From JBGAJN01 sp044224905 (lineage in GTDB: Bacteria; Verrucomicrobiota; Verrucomicrobiia; Limisphaerales; JBGAJN01): a DNA stretch of 64,000 nucleotides. The stretch is from NCBI GenBank assembly GCA_044224905.1, contig JBGAJN010000001.1, positions 1,488,001 through 1,552,000 of the forward strand. The letters are read 5' to 3'. This document shows, in pieces, positions 35,201 to 43,867 of this stretch. The translations under genes and the position numbers were made by a program. The notes beneath the pieces were generated by a model, which had not been told where the DNA came from, ran no database searches, and saw only the letters and a program-made list of their open reading frames with translations. Within the stretch, counting starts at the first letter, position 1, and each line of letters opens with the position of its first letter.

Positions 35201-35246
35201 GCAACAGGTGGCGGACCTGCTGGAGTTCATTGAGAATGTGAAATGA
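32238..35246 (+). CDS. PVC-type membrane-bound dehydrogenase with C-terminal heme domain (1 of 3)
   Basis: This is a 1,002-residue exported protein of the PVC-type heme-binding CxxCH/membrane-bound dehydrogenase families (TIGR02604 and TIGR02603). The ATG at 32238 gives a Sec signal (MLFWFVGACALFVSGADANA region); the ATG at 32259 also fits. A beta-propeller dehydrogenase domain of the glucose/sorbosone type fills residues 60-460 (FSYD, YVIDMYRE, GRIYRV landmarks). HEAT-like repeats run from 470 to 800. The C-terminal cytochrome carries CVSCH (Cys882, Cys885, His886) and SLMPEGL, whose Met is the likely axial ligand. It overlaps the next gene by 4 bp. It probably oxidises a sugar or alcohol in the periplasm. 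Confidence 0.92.
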   Translation: MNSLCCRMLFWFVGACALFVSGADANAAQSAAASKEPVVEAKDLPRYPAVEPADAIKTIKVKKGFKVDLVASEPNIASPIAVSFDERGRMYVVEMIDYSERREETPHLGRIRLLEDTKGTGHYDKSTIFADNLAWPTGVICYDGGIFVASTPDIIWLKDTKRSGKADVREVVFTGFGTGLARLNVQALMNNFNWGLDNRIHLQSGTGNRGVIKCLKRKDIEPQELAARDFWFNPKTFDFGFEAGGGQYGFSYDNRGRKIVCNNSDHLRLFLYDDRYQTRNPFFTMPPPLKSIAADGGAAEVYRISPDEPWRIIRTRWRVAGVVPGVVEGGGRVSGYFTGATGTTVYRGDALGPDFVDNTFTGDAGGGLVHRKKLYPDGIGLIGKRPDDEQNYEFLASTDTWFRAVNFANAPDGSLYVIDMYREVIEHPWSIPATIKQFVDLNSGNNRGRIYRVIPENFKQPKPARLATAPIPELVLGLEHPNGWQRDLAARLLFEKGDRSCAPHLEKLIGQSKSPLARMRALYVLDSLGYLSEATLMRGFDDSDPAVREHAIRVAEHFIRQDVVTSGLWARLRRMTRDPDLRVRFQLALTLGGIKNVDRAAALAEIVKRDPTEPWITAAVLSATPESTGHLLARLIGDMDFSTSANGEIFLVQLLHVVGAKNDPVEVSIALSFVTSGNTSPALVRALGDGLQRAGSSLAKADKSGKLKSVFARASNVATDKGARESDRTQAVALLGLTTYQESAGTLFACLSEANPEAVRLAAIDAISRFPSDEVSKQLLHAFAGFPPRLRSSALAVLLARPDRALAFLQAVEKGEMKSSELSSTQTQFLLKHKDKRVHELAAKLFASKPAVSRDTVIKQFESAMTLKGDAAKGRAIYTERCVSCHRAEGQGNQLGPDLVTVKTAGREKLLTSILDPNREVAPQYLAYTIETKDDETFTGVIASDTASGVTLRQAFGKEDTIARAKIKKMGSAGQSLMPEGLEAGLTPQQVADLLEFIENVK

Positions 35247-38146
35247 GTTTCGTCCGTCATCGGGGCTGGAGTCCGCGTTGGTTCGCGATTGTCGGACTCG
35301 TGGTTGGCAATGCTCCGATATTCGCGCTGGAAATTCCTCCGCCGCGTTCGCCCGCGGCGTCGCTCAAGGCGATTCACACCAAATCCAACTTGGTCGTCGA
35401 GCTCGCCGCGGCCGAGCCGCTGGTAATGGATCCGGTGGCAATTGACTGGGATGCGCGCGGGCGCATGTGGGTGGTCGAACAGCGCGACTATCCCAATGGC
35501 ATGGACGGCAACTGGAAGCCTGGTGGTCGCGTGAAAATTCTCACGAGCAGCCGAGGCGATGGCCATTATGACAAGGCCACGCTCTTCTTGGACGACCTCC
35601 CTTTTCCCACGGGCATCACTTGTTGGCGCAACGGCGTGCTCATCTGCGCCGCGCCCGACATTCTTTACGCGGAGGACACCGATGGCGATGGCAAGGCCGA
35701 TGTCGTAAGAAAACTTTTCACCGGCTTTTTCACCGATAATTACAATGCCCGAATTAACAGCCTCGCGCTTGGGTTGGACAACTGGATACATGGCGCGAAC
35801 GGCTTGCTCGGAGGAAAAATTCGCAGCGAAAAGTTCGGCACCGTCACTGACATCAGCGGGCGCGATATCCGCATCAATCCCGACACCGGTGAACTGCAAC
35901 TTGTCTCCGGCGTCACCCAGCAGGGGCGCGCGCGTGACGATTGGGACAACTGGTTTGGCTGCAGCAACAGTCGCTGGCTTTTCCAGTTTCCGCTGGCCGA
36001 TCGTTACGTGCGCCGTAATCCCTACGTGCCCGCGCCCGCCTCAAGCCTCAATGTTCCCGCCGATGAAAATGCCGGTGAACTCAATCCTGTAAGTCGTCCG
36101 CTCGAACGCTTCAACAGTCCCACAGCATTCGGTCACGTGACGTCGGCGTGCGGCTTGGGCATCTACCGCGACACGCTGCTCGGTGAGGAGTATTACGGCA
36201 ACGCGTTCATCGGCGAGGTGGCGCACAATCTCGTTCGCCGCTTCCGTCTCGAGTCGGACGGAATCGTATTCGCCGGCCATCGTCCCAAGGATGAAGCGAC
36301 TACGGAGTTCTTCGCGTCGGAAGATCATTGGACTCGCCCCGTGCAGATTCGCACCGGCCCCGACGGCGCGCTCTACGTCGTGGACATGTATCGTGCCGTC
36401 ATCGAGCACACGCGTTGGATTCCTGCTGACACGCTTGCGAAGCTTGACGTTCGAGCGGGCGACACGATGGGCCGGATCTATCGCGTTTATCCGCGAGGCG
36501 CGAAGCTCCGCCCGGTCCGCGATCTCACGAAACTAGATGTGAAGGAATTGGTCGCCGCGCTCGACACTCCGAACGGTACGACGCGGGATCTGGTTCATCT
36601 ACAACTGCTCTACCGTCAGGACGGAGCAGCAGTCTTGCCTCTGTGGAAGCTTGCCGGATCCAGCGAACACCCCGCCGTCCGTGCGCAGGCACTATCCGTC
36701 CTCGACGGTTTGGGCGGGCTGACGGAATCAGTGTTGATCGCCGGAATCTTCGATCAAGATCCGCGCGTGGCACGCCTTGCGATTCGCCTCGGTGAATCGC
36801 GTTTGGAAAAGGAACCGATTCTGGTGCGCTACTATCTTAAATTGGCGAACCATGTTGATTTGGGCGTGCGCTATCAACTCGCGCTCAGCTTGGGCGAAGT
36901 GGGCGCTCCGGATGTCGTCGAAGCCTTGGCCAGCATCGCGCGCAGCGATTTGAATTCTCCCTGGCTCCGTGCGGCGGTCGTTAGTTCCTCGGCGAACCAG
37001 CCAATGGAGTTGCTCAAAGCGATCAGCTCCAGCGGAGCGACCGAATCGCGCAGCCAGCTCGTTGGTCAGCTCGTTGCCACGGCGGCGGGCAAGGCGCAAA
37101 GTGCGGAGGAGTTTGCACCGTTGGTTGACGTCCTTACTCCGACTGCCGGGCGCGAGCCGATGACATGGCAGCTGGGGGGGCTTGGTCAAATGCTCGATTC
37201 GATCGACCGCAAAAAGCTCAAGCTCGCCAAGGTGCCTGGCGCGGAAAAGGTGCAGCCATTGTTCGCCGCGGCGCGCCGGCTTTCCACCAACGCCAGCGCT
37301 CCCGAGGCGGATCGCGAAGTCGCGCTCCGATTGTTTGCGCGCGGCGGCGAGACCGGAGACGCGGACCTGATCTCGCTGGCCGACTTTGTAAAGGCTGGCG
37401 TGGGCGAGAGGTTGCAAAAAGCGGCACTGGCTGCGCTGGCTCGCACGCGCAACGCCAAAGTGCCGGAGCTCTTGCTTGGGGATTGGGCGAAGCGCGGCCC
37501 GGCACAGCGGCTCGCCGTCATTAGCACGCTGCTTTCGCGCGAAGAGTGGATCACAAAGTTGCTCGATGCCGTCGAGACGCGGGTTCTGGTCGCGGCCGAT
37601 GTTCCGGTGGCGAGCCGTCAGGAACTGGCGCGGCATGCGAATGAAAATATCCGCAAACGCGCGGCCGCATTGCTGCCCACGGCCGCGACGGGTGATCGCT
37701 CGGCGGTGATCGCGAAATACCAGTCCGTTCTGAAACTCCAGGGTGATGGGGCGAAAGGCGCGACCGTGTTCGCGAACGTCTGCTCCTCCTGTCACGCGTA
37801 TCTGGGGCGCGGCAATGAAGTTGGCCCGAACCTGAGCGTGTTTCGGCCGAAGCCCGTGCAGGAGTTTCTCGTTGCCATTCTTGATCCCAATGCCGCCATT
37901 GATGCGCGTTTCACGGTCTACAATGTCGAGACCAAGGATGGTCGTTCGCTGGCGGGAATCATCACGAGCGAGTCCGCCACCAGCATTGTCCTGACGCAGC
38001 CTGGTGGGACCAGAGAGAACATTCTTCGTTCAGACATCACTGAATTGCGCGCTTCCCAACTCTCACTCATGCCGGAAGGTCTGGAGTCCGGGCTTTCGCC
38101 GCAGGACATCGCGGACGTGATTGCCTTCGTCAAAGGCGGTGGGTGA
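35243..38146 (+). CDS. PVC-type membrane-bound dehydrogenase with C-terminal heme domain (2 of 3)
   Basis: This 967-residue paralogue of the upstream gene overlaps it by 4 bp (ATGA), so the two are translationally coupled. The N-terminal signal is internal to about residues 15-30 (FAIVGLVVGNAPIFALE). The propeller domain has the PFPTGI, INSLALGLDNWIHGANG, NWFGCSNSRWLFQFP and YVVDMYRAVIEH landmarks. HEAT-like repeats follow. The C-terminal cytochrome has CSSCH (Cys847, Cys850, His851) and the axial-type SLMPEGL. Its repeats and heme domain differ in sequence from the first copy throughout, so this is an old duplication. Confidence 0.92.
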   Translation: MSFVRHRGWSPRWFAIVGLVVGNAPIFALEIPPPRSPAASLKAIHTKSNLVVELAAAEPLVMDPVAIDWDARGRMWVVEQRDYPNGMDGNWKPGGRVKILTSSRGDGHYDKATLFLDDLPFPTGITCWRNGVLICAAPDILYAEDTDGDGKADVVRKLFTGFFTDNYNARINSLALGLDNWIHGANGLLGGKIRSEKFGTVTDISGRDIRINPDTGELQLVSGVTQQGRARDDWDNWFGCSNSRWLFQFPLADRYVRRNPYVPAPASSLNVPADENAGELNPVSRPLERFNSPTAFGHVTSACGLGIYRDTLLGEEYYGNAFIGEVAHNLVRRFRLESDGIVFAGHRPKDEATTEFFASEDHWTRPVQIRTGPDGALYVVDMYRAVIEHTRWIPADTLAKLDVRAGDTMGRIYRVYPRGAKLRPVRDLTKLDVKELVAALDTPNGTTRDLVHLQLLYRQDGAAVLPLWKLAGSSEHPAVRAQALSVLDGLGGLTESVLIAGIFDQDPRVARLAIRLGESRLEKEPILVRYYLKLANHVDLGVRYQLALSLGEVGAPDVVEALASIARSDLNSPWLRAAVVSSSANQPMELLKAISSSGATESRSQLVGQLVATAAGKAQSAEEFAPLVDVLTPTAGREPMTWQLGGLGQMLDSIDRKKLKLAKVPGAEKVQPLFAAARRLSTNASAPEADREVALRLFARGGETGDADLISLADFVKAGVGERLQKAALAALARTRNAKVPELLLGDWAKRGPAQRLAVISTLLSREEWITKLLDAVETRVLVAADVPVASRQELARHANENIRKRAAALLPTAATGDRSAVIAKYQSVLKLQGDGAKGATVFANVCSSCHAYLGRGNEVGPNLSVFRPKPVQEFLVAILDPNAAIDARFTVYNVETKDGRSLAGIITSESATSIVLTQPGGTRENILRSDITELRASQLSLMPEGLESGLSPQDIADVIAFVKGGG

Positions 38147-38159
38147 AAAACGATTTCCA

Positions 38160-41100
38160 ATGATGAAACTCAAAACTCACATGTCTCGATGGTTGATGGC
38201 TACCTTGGTGGCGGCTCTTTGCGCTGTCACGGTCGCGGACGCGCAGACGGCTTCGCCCGGCTGGCAACTCGTGCCGGTTCCTGGTGCGACGAACTTCACC
38301 GGCGTGGCTTGGTATCGCACGTGGGTGAAGGTGCACGACACGTTTTTCTCAAAGCATGAGCGCAACCTCTTCGAGGAATCCGTGGGTGTGAACATCCGCG
38401 ATCTCGCGGGCGCGCATGAAGTCTGGGTGAACGGAAAGAAGATCGGCGCTGGTGGCGCGTTTCCGCCGAGCTATCAGAGCGGGCGCGAGGCGATTCACCG
38501 GCACAAAGTCCCGGTTGGCACGTTGCGCAAAGGCGAGTGGAATGAAATCGCCGTTCGTGTTTACAACCCGTCGGGCCCCGGCGGCTTCCTCGGCGACGCG
38601 CCGTTCATCATGAACTATTTTATGGAATGCGTCTTCGAAGGCGGGTGGGAATTTCGTCTTGGCGACGGCTACACACCCGGCGGGGCGGTGACAAACAAAC
38701 CGGCGACGACCGCGTTCGATGCGTTCCGTGAATCCAATCGCGTGCTTGGTCGCGCCGAGCAGGTGCATGGACCGAGTCTCTCGCCGGAGGAATCGGCGAG
38801 GAAGATGGAGCCCGGCGCGGAGTTTAAAGTGGATTTGCTTTTGCACGAGCCCGAGGTCGCGCAGCCGTTTCACTTCAGTTTCGATGAACGCGGTCGCCTG
38901 TGGGTCGCGCAGTCGCGGCAGTACCCGTATCCGGCGGGCCTGAAAATGTTGAGCCGCGATAAATATTACCGCGCGCACTACGACAAGGTTCCGCTCCCGC
39001 CGCCGAACAATGATCGCGGCGCGGACATTATTTCCATCCACGAATCCACCAAGAACAACGGCGTTTACGACAAGAGCACGGTGTTCGTCGACGGACTCAA
39101 TCTCGCCAATGCCGCGGTGCGCGGGCGCGGCGGCGTGTGGGTGATGAATTCGCCCTATCTGCTTTTTTATCCGGATAAAAATGGCGACGACATTCCCGAT
39201 GGCCCGCCCGAAGTCCGCCTCGCAGGATTCAACTTTGAGGACTCGCATTCGACGGCCAACGGCCTCGTGTGGGGCATGGACGGCTGGCTTTACGGTGGTC
39301 AGGGCAGCACAACTTCGAGCCGAGTGACACGCCCGGGCATCGATCCCACGAACGCGCCGGGAGTTTATTTCGAAGGTTGCATGGTGTGGCGTTACCATCC
39401 TGAGCGGCGTGTTTACGAGATCTTCGCGGAAGGCAGCGGCAACACCTTCGGCCTCGAAGTGGATGCGCAAGGACGCCTCTACTCCGGTCACAACGGCGGT
39501 TCCACGCGCGGTTGGCATTACGTGCAAGGCGGCTTCTATCTCATGCAGGGCGTTGACCCCGGCAAGTTCGGTCCACCGCGGAATCCGTACGCGTTTGGCG
39601 ATCTCCCGATGATGAAGACCACGAACACCGTCGTGCGCTTCACTCACTTCGGCGCGTTCGCCGAAGGCACGGCGATGCCCTCGCAATATTCCGGAATGCT
39701 CTTCGGCACGGACCCGTTGCACAACGTCATCACAACGAGCGAACGCAAGGCGCGCGGCGCGACGTTCGAGACCGTTGATCGCACGCCGGCGTTGCGCAGT
39801 TCGGATGTCGCGTTCCGGCCCGTTTATATCGCCAACGCGCCCGATGGCTCGTTGTTCATTGCGGACATGTATGAGTTCTACATCGCGCACGGGCAGCATT
39901 ATCAAAATCAGATCGACCCGACGACCGGCCGCATCTACCGGCTGCGCGGCAAGGATTCGAAATTGGAAACGGATTTAAACCTCGGCGCCAAAACGACAGA
40001 TCAACTCATCGCGCTGCTGTCGCATCCGAACAAGTGGCATCGCCACACCGCCGTGCGCGTGCTCGGCGAACGCAAGGATCCTGCCGCGCCGGCGAAGTTG
40101 AAACAGTTGATCGCCAAGGATACCGGCCTCGGTGCGCTCAACGCGCTCTGGGCGCTCTACCAATGCGGCGGATTCGATGAAGAAGCCGCGATGATCGGGC
40201 TCAAGCATCCGTATGCGCCAGTGCGCACCTGGACGGTGGAGTTACTCGGCGATGATTACGGAATCCATCGCGGACTCGGTGTCGGAAATTATTCGCGCCA
40301 TGCCGACGGTCCGGGTGCAGGCGCGTTGCCGTTGAAAGTTCTCGTGGCGTTGATCGGTCAAGCGAAGACCGAGCCGAATGCAGAAGTGCGCTCGCAAATG
40401 GCTGGCACCGCGCGTCGCCTCAACGCCCGTCAGGCGCTGGCGGTGGTGGCGTCATTGCTCACGCACGACGAGGACGTGAAGGATACCTACATTCCGCTGA
40501 TGTGCTGGTGGGTGCTGGAGGCACACATTCCGGCGGCGACGGATTTGGTGCTCACGCTCTTGAAGTCGCCGGAGATGTGGGACCACGCGCTGGTCTCCGA
40601 GCACATCGCCCCCCGGCTCGCACGCCGCTTCGCCGTCGAGGGCAAACGCGCGGAACTGATGGCGTGTGCACAAATGTTCCGCCTCGCGCCGTCGCCGACT
40701 CAAGCAGCGCAATTGATGAAGGGCTTCGAGGAAGGTTTCCGAGGCCGTGCGATGACCGGTTTGCCGGATGAACTCGTCGCGGCCATCACCGCGTCGGGGC
40801 AGGCGCCGTTGATCTTTCGCGTGCGACAGGGCGACCGCCGCGCCGTGGCCGATGCGCTCAAAGTGATTCAAGACGCCAAGGCGAAACTTGATGATCGTTT
40901 GCTTTACGCGCGGGCGTTCGGGGAACTGCGTGAACCGGGCGCCGTGCCCGTGCTGCTCGCCGTGGCGTCGAGCCCGGCCACGAACACGTTGCGACGTGCT
41001 GCGCTCGCTTCGTTGTCCGCATACGAAGAATCCAGCATTGGTCCGAGTGTGGTCGAACTGTTGCCGAAATTGACTGGCGACGTGCGGACGGCGGCGTTGG

Positions 41101-41744
41101 TCACGCTGGCGAGCCGTGTGCCGTGGAGTCTCGAACTGTTGAAGGCGGTGCAATCCGGAAATGTTCTCGCTGCGATTGTTCCAACGGATCTCGCTCATCG
41201 GTTGCGCAACCACAAGGAAAAGTCCGTGAGCGAACTCGCCGCGAAACTTCTGCCGAAGCCGGCGCCGGTTTCGCCGCAGTTTCAGAAACGCATCGATGAA
41301 GTGGCCGCGATCCTCAAGGCGGGTACGGGCAATCCTTACGCGGGCGAGGCGACGTTCAATGAGCGATGCGCCGGTTGTCACAAGCTGATGTTCAAAGGTG
41401 GCAACATTGGCCCCGACCTCACCACGTATCAGCGCGACAACCTTGGCACGATGCTCATCAGCATCGTGAACCCGAACGCGGAGATTCGCGAAGGCTTCCA
41501 ATACTATTCGGTCGAGACGAAGGACGGTCGCAGTCTCGGCGGCTTCTTCGTGGACCGAGACAATCAGGTGACGGTGTTGCGCGGTTTGGAAGGGGAGAAC
41601 ATCACCTTGCGCACGGCGGACATCAAAGACCTTCAACCGATGGGGCGCAGCTTGATGCCGGAAGGATTGCTCGAAGGTTTGACCGATCAGCAACTCCGCG
41701 ATTTCTTTGCCTACCTGCGCATCTCGCAGCCGATCTCGCGGTGA
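38160..41744 (+). CDS. PVC-type membrane-bound dehydrogenase with N-terminal galactose-binding-like domain and C-terminal heme domain (3 of 3)
   Basis: This 1,194-residue protein is the longest of the three. The ATG at 38160 (or 38163) gives a Sec signal (SRWLMATLVAALCAVTVADA). Residues 30-195 form an additional galactose-binding-like domain (AWYRTWVKV, AHEVWVNGKKIGAGG, GEWNEIAVRVYNP). The propeller dehydrogenase domain follows (FHFSFDERGRLWVAQSRQYPYP), then long HEAT-like repeats. The C-terminal cytochrome has CAGCH (Cys1070, Cys1073, His1074) and SLMPEGL. It starts 13 bp after the second gene. The extra domain may bind the sugar polymer. Confidence 0.92.
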   Translation: MMKLKTHMSRWLMATLVAALCAVTVADAQTASPGWQLVPVPGATNFTGVAWYRTWVKVHDTFFSKHERNLFEESVGVNIRDLAGAHEVWVNGKKIGAGGAFPPSYQSGREAIHRHKVPVGTLRKGEWNEIAVRVYNPSGPGGFLGDAPFIMNYFMECVFEGGWEFRLGDGYTPGGAVTNKPATTAFDAFRESNRVLGRAEQVHGPSLSPEESARKMEPGAEFKVDLLLHEPEVAQPFHFSFDERGRLWVAQSRQYPYPAGLKMLSRDKYYRAHYDKVPLPPPNNDRGADIISIHESTKNNGVYDKSTVFVDGLNLANAAVRGRGGVWVMNSPYLLFYPDKNGDDIPDGPPEVRLAGFNFEDSHSTANGLVWGMDGWLYGGQGSTTSSRVTRPGIDPTNAPGVYFEGCMVWRYHPERRVYEIFAEGSGNTFGLEVDAQGRLYSGHNGGSTRGWHYVQGGFYLMQGVDPGKFGPPRNPYAFGDLPMMKTTNTVVRFTHFGAFAEGTAMPSQYSGMLFGTDPLHNVITTSERKARGATFETVDRTPALRSSDVAFRPVYIANAPDGSLFIADMYEFYIAHGQHYQNQIDPTTGRIYRLRGKDSKLETDLNLGAKTTDQLIALLSHPNKWHRHTAVRVLGERKDPAAPAKLKQLIAKDTGLGALNALWALYQCGGFDEEAAMIGLKHPYAPVRTWTVELLGDDYGIHRGLGVGNYSRHADGPGAGALPLKVLVALIGQAKTEPNAEVRSQMAGTARRLNARQALAVVASLLTHDEDVKDTYIPLMCWWVLEAHIPAATDLVLTLLKSPEMWDHALVSEHIAPRLARRFAVEGKRAELMACAQMFRLAPSPTQAAQLMKGFEEGFRGRAMTGLPDELVAAITASGQAPLIFRVRQGDRRAVADALKVIQDAKAKLDDRLLYARAFGELREPGAVPVLLAVASSPATNTLRRAALASLSAYEESSIGPSVVELLPKLTGDVRTAALVTLASRVPWSLELLKAVQSGNVLAAIVPTDLAHRLRNHKEKSVSELAAKLLPKPAPVSPQFQKRIDEVAAILKAGTGNPYAGEATFNERCAGCHKLMFKGGNIGPDLTTYQRDNLGTMLISIVNPNAEIREGFQYYSVETKDGRSLGGFFVDRDNQVTVLRGLEGENITLRTADIKDLQPMGRSLMPEGLLEGLTDQQLRDFFAYLRISQPISR

Positions 41745-41751
41745 TCCGTAA

Positions 41752-42141
41752 TTAAGCCACTGGCTTTTTCCAGATCGGCACCACGCGTTTCATTTCGTCG
41801 ATCAGGAACTGGCACGCGGCGAAAGCCTCGCCGCGATGGGGCGCGATGATTTCGACCCACAGGGAGGGTTCGTTGACCTTTACGACACCGAGGCGGTGGA
41901 CCACGCGGACGGATTCGATCGGCCAGCGCTGTTCGATTTGCTGGAAGAGTAATTCGAACTGGTGCTCCGCCATCTTGTGATAGGCCTCGTAATCGATCGC
42001 TGAAATCGTCGCGTCGCCTTCCGCCTCGCGCACGACGCCGAGAAAGTAAATGGCGGCGCCCATGCCGTTGGACATGCGTCGCTGCGCGGCAAGCGCGGCC
42101 TCGTCGATAGCGGCGGTGGTGAGGGTGAGGGAGCGTTTCAC
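41752..42141 (-). CDS. moaE: Molybdopterin synthase catalytic subunit MoaE
   Basis: This 129-residue protein matches MoaE, the large subunit of molybdopterin synthase, which puts dithiolene sulfur onto precursor Z. Landmarks are GAAIYFLGVVREAEG, the YEAYHKMAE segment, VRVVHRLGVVKV, the AAPHRGEAFAAC-type segment (IIAPHRGEAFAA) and the terminal PIWKK with the catalytic Lys. It follows moaD (22 bp gap) on the same strand, an operon order common in bacteria. It is convergent with the third heme dehydrogenase gene, 7 bp apart. Confidence 0.92.
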   Translation of the reverse strand: MKRSLTLTTAAIDEAALAAQRRMSNGMGAAIYFLGVVREAEGDATISAIDYEAYHKMAEHQFELLFQQIEQRWPIESVRVVHRLGVVKVNEPSLWVEIIAPHRGEAFAACQFLIDEMKRVVPIWKKPVA

Positions 42142-42163
42142 GGTGCGAGGAATTCAGAAGTGT

Positions 42164-42409
42164 TCAACCGCCCTGCACCGGCGGGAACAGGCTCACTTCG
42201 TCACCGTTTTGCAGCACGTAGCTGCGGTTCTGATAATCCACGCCCACAGCGATGAGTGTGGAGTTTTGCATGGCGACGAGTTGCGGAAAGCGCGCGTGGA
42301 GCTGTTTGAGGAGGTCGCCGATGGTGGCGTTGGCGGCGACGGTTTCCTTTGTCTCGGTGCAGCCGGTGAGTTCCTTGAAGTAGGAATAAAAGTGGACGGG
42401 AACTTGCAT
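42164..42409 (-). CDS. moaD: Molybdopterin synthase sulfur carrier subunit MoaD
   Basis: This 81-residue ubiquitin-fold protein ends in the Gly-Gly (VQGG) that is adenylated and thiocarboxylated to carry sulfur to MoaE. The hydrophobic strand pattern (VHFYSYFKELTG, TIGDLLKQLHARFP) and the DEVSLFPPVQGG ending fit MoaD. It lies between the phosphoribosyltransferase gene and moaE on the minus strand with gaps of about 20 bp, so it should be cotranscribed with moaE. Confidence 0.9.
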   Translation of the reverse strand: MQVPVHFYSYFKELTGCTETKETVAANATIGDLLKQLHARFPQLVAMQNSTLIAVGVDYQNRSYVLQNGDEVSLFPPVQGG

Positions 42410-42429
42410 GTGGTGCCGGTGCGCTGCGC

Positions 42430-43041
42430 TTATTCGCGGTAGATCTCGGGTCGCAACACGCCGACGAACGGGAGGTTGCGATATCGTTCCGCGAAATCGA
42501 GGCCGTAGCCGACGACGAATTCATTCGGCACGTGGAACCCGACGTAGTCCGCGTGAATGTCCTCGACGCGCCGCTCGGCTTTGTCGAGCAGCACGCAGGA
42601 TTTCATGCGGCGCGGCTGGAGTTCGCGCAGACGCGCAGTGACGCGGCTTAGGGTTTTTCCCGTGTCGAGAATGTCATCGACGAGGAGCACGTCGCGCCCG
42701 CGGACTTCGAGGCGGAGTTCCTTGGTGAAGACGAGTTCGCCGGATTCAGTGCCATGGCCGTAGCTGGAGACACCGATGAAATCGAGCCGGAGCGGCAGCG
42801 AAAGGTGGCGGATCAAATCAGCGAGGAACATCACGGTGCCGTTGAGCAGCGAGACAATGACGAAGTCACGGTCGGCGAAGTCGGCTTCGATCTCGCGAGC
42901 GAGTTCCTTCACGCGGCGCTTGAGTTGGGTTTCGCTGATGAGCACGCAACTCAAGTCGGCCTTCCAGCGCTGCGGGACGCGGCGACTGGGTTTCACGCCG
43001 GGCGTGGTCGTGGGCGTTGGCGCTGTTGAAATCCGGCTCAT
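42430..43041 (-). CDS. hpt: Hypoxanthine (guanine) phosphoribosyltransferase
   Basis: This 203-residue protein is a purine-salvage phosphoribosyltransferase. The PRPP-binding loop VDDILDTGKT is at residues 121-130, preceded by LLNGTVMFLADLIR and the GVSSYGHGTES loop, and followed by the YVGFHVPNEFVVGYGLDF nucleotide-binding segment. The ATG at 43041 overlaps the stop of the upstream TPR gene by 4 bp (ATGA), which supports it over a start 27 codons earlier. A 25-residue Pro/Thr-rich N-terminal extension precedes the domain. Cytoplasmic. Confidence 0.92.
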   Translation of the reverse strand: MSRISTAPTPTTTPGVKPSRRVPQRWKADLSCVLISETQLKRRVKELAREIEADFADRDFVIVSLLNGTVMFLADLIRHLSLPLRLDFIGVSSYGHGTESGELVFTKELRLEVRGRDVLLVDDILDTGKTLSRVTARLRELQPRRMKSCVLLDKAERRVEDIHADYVGFHVPNEFVVGYGLDFAERYRNLPFVGVLRPEIYRE

Positions 43042-43712
43042 GACTTTTTCGCTTTCTTCAAATTGTCCTGAATCTCGGCGGCGACTGCGGAATTCGGATC
43101 GATGGCGAGGCCTTTTTCCCAAACCGCGATGGCGTCTTCGAGCTTCTTGAATTTCTTCAGAGCGAAACCATGGTTGAGGGCAACGTTCTGTCTGATATCA
43201 ATGGAGAACGCGTCGGGCGTCGCTTGAACTTTCTCCCAAAGCCACGCGAGATCGGTGCGGGCAATTTCTTCGCGGCCAAGAAACTTTGGCATGTGGACGT
43301 TGTTCGCAGCGCGCGTGAGGCGCACCATGACGTTGTTGGTCGCGAGCGCGACGGCGGCGTCCAACATCTTGTTGCCTTCCTTGACGAGCGAAATTTGCGT
43401 GCCGGGCCAGAACGCGTCGCGACCCTTCAACGTGTAGGTGCTGCCTAGGAGCGCGAGGGCAGGGGCGTTGCTGGGGTCGAGTTTGAGCGCTTCGCGCAGA
43501 AATTTTTCGGCGAGCTTCACGGCGTCCTTGTTGTCCTTCACGCCTTCGTCGTGGCAGAGGTCGCCGGCTTTGACGAGCAAGGTGAGGTTGGTCGGTTGCT
43601 GGTCAATCTGCTTCTGGAGTTGGGCAAGGCGTTCCTTGAAGGTGTCGGCAGCGCGAGTGTTCTGGCCGAGCAACAGGGCCGACAGAATCAGCAGATGAAA
43701 CGTTCCGCGCAC
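43038..43712 (-). CDS. Secreted or periplasmic TPR-like protein
   Basis: This 224-residue protein has a Sec signal (MRGTFHLLILSALLLGQNTRA). Helical repeats follow: one TPR-like unit near residues 75-100 (AEKFLREALKLDPSNAPALALLG) and another near 180-215 (FKKLEDAIAVWEKGLAIDPNS). It likely forms a scaffold for protein binding. It is the first gene of the minus-strand cluster TPR, hpt, moaD, moaE, and its stop overlaps the hpt start. It diverges from bioB. Confidence 0.8.
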   Translation of the reverse strand: MRGTFHLLILSALLLGQNTRAADTFKERLAQLQKQIDQQPTNLTLLVKAGDLCHDEGVKDNKDAVKLAEKFLREALKLDPSNAPALALLGSTYTLKGRDAFWPGTQISLVKEGNKMLDAAVALATNNVMVRLTRAANNVHMPKFLGREEIARTDLAWLWEKVQATPDAFSIDIRQNVALNHGFALKKFKKLEDAIAVWEKGLAIDPNSAVAAEIQDNLKKAKKS

Positions 43713-43867
43713 GGTGTGACTTTATAAATCTCGCGGAGGTTGCACAGAAAAATGTCGCCACGATCTCGACGTGGTGCTTGCACTCAACTTGGTGACTGTT
43801 ATCCTGTCAACCAGCAGGTGGCGCTCGCTTGACGCGAAAAAATACGTCTCCCGCCAACAAAACGCCC

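Noticed and set aside
43713..43867. BirA operator in the bioB upstream gap
   Set aside because: I looked for a GTTAAC-type palindrome with the usual spacing and did not find a convincing match.
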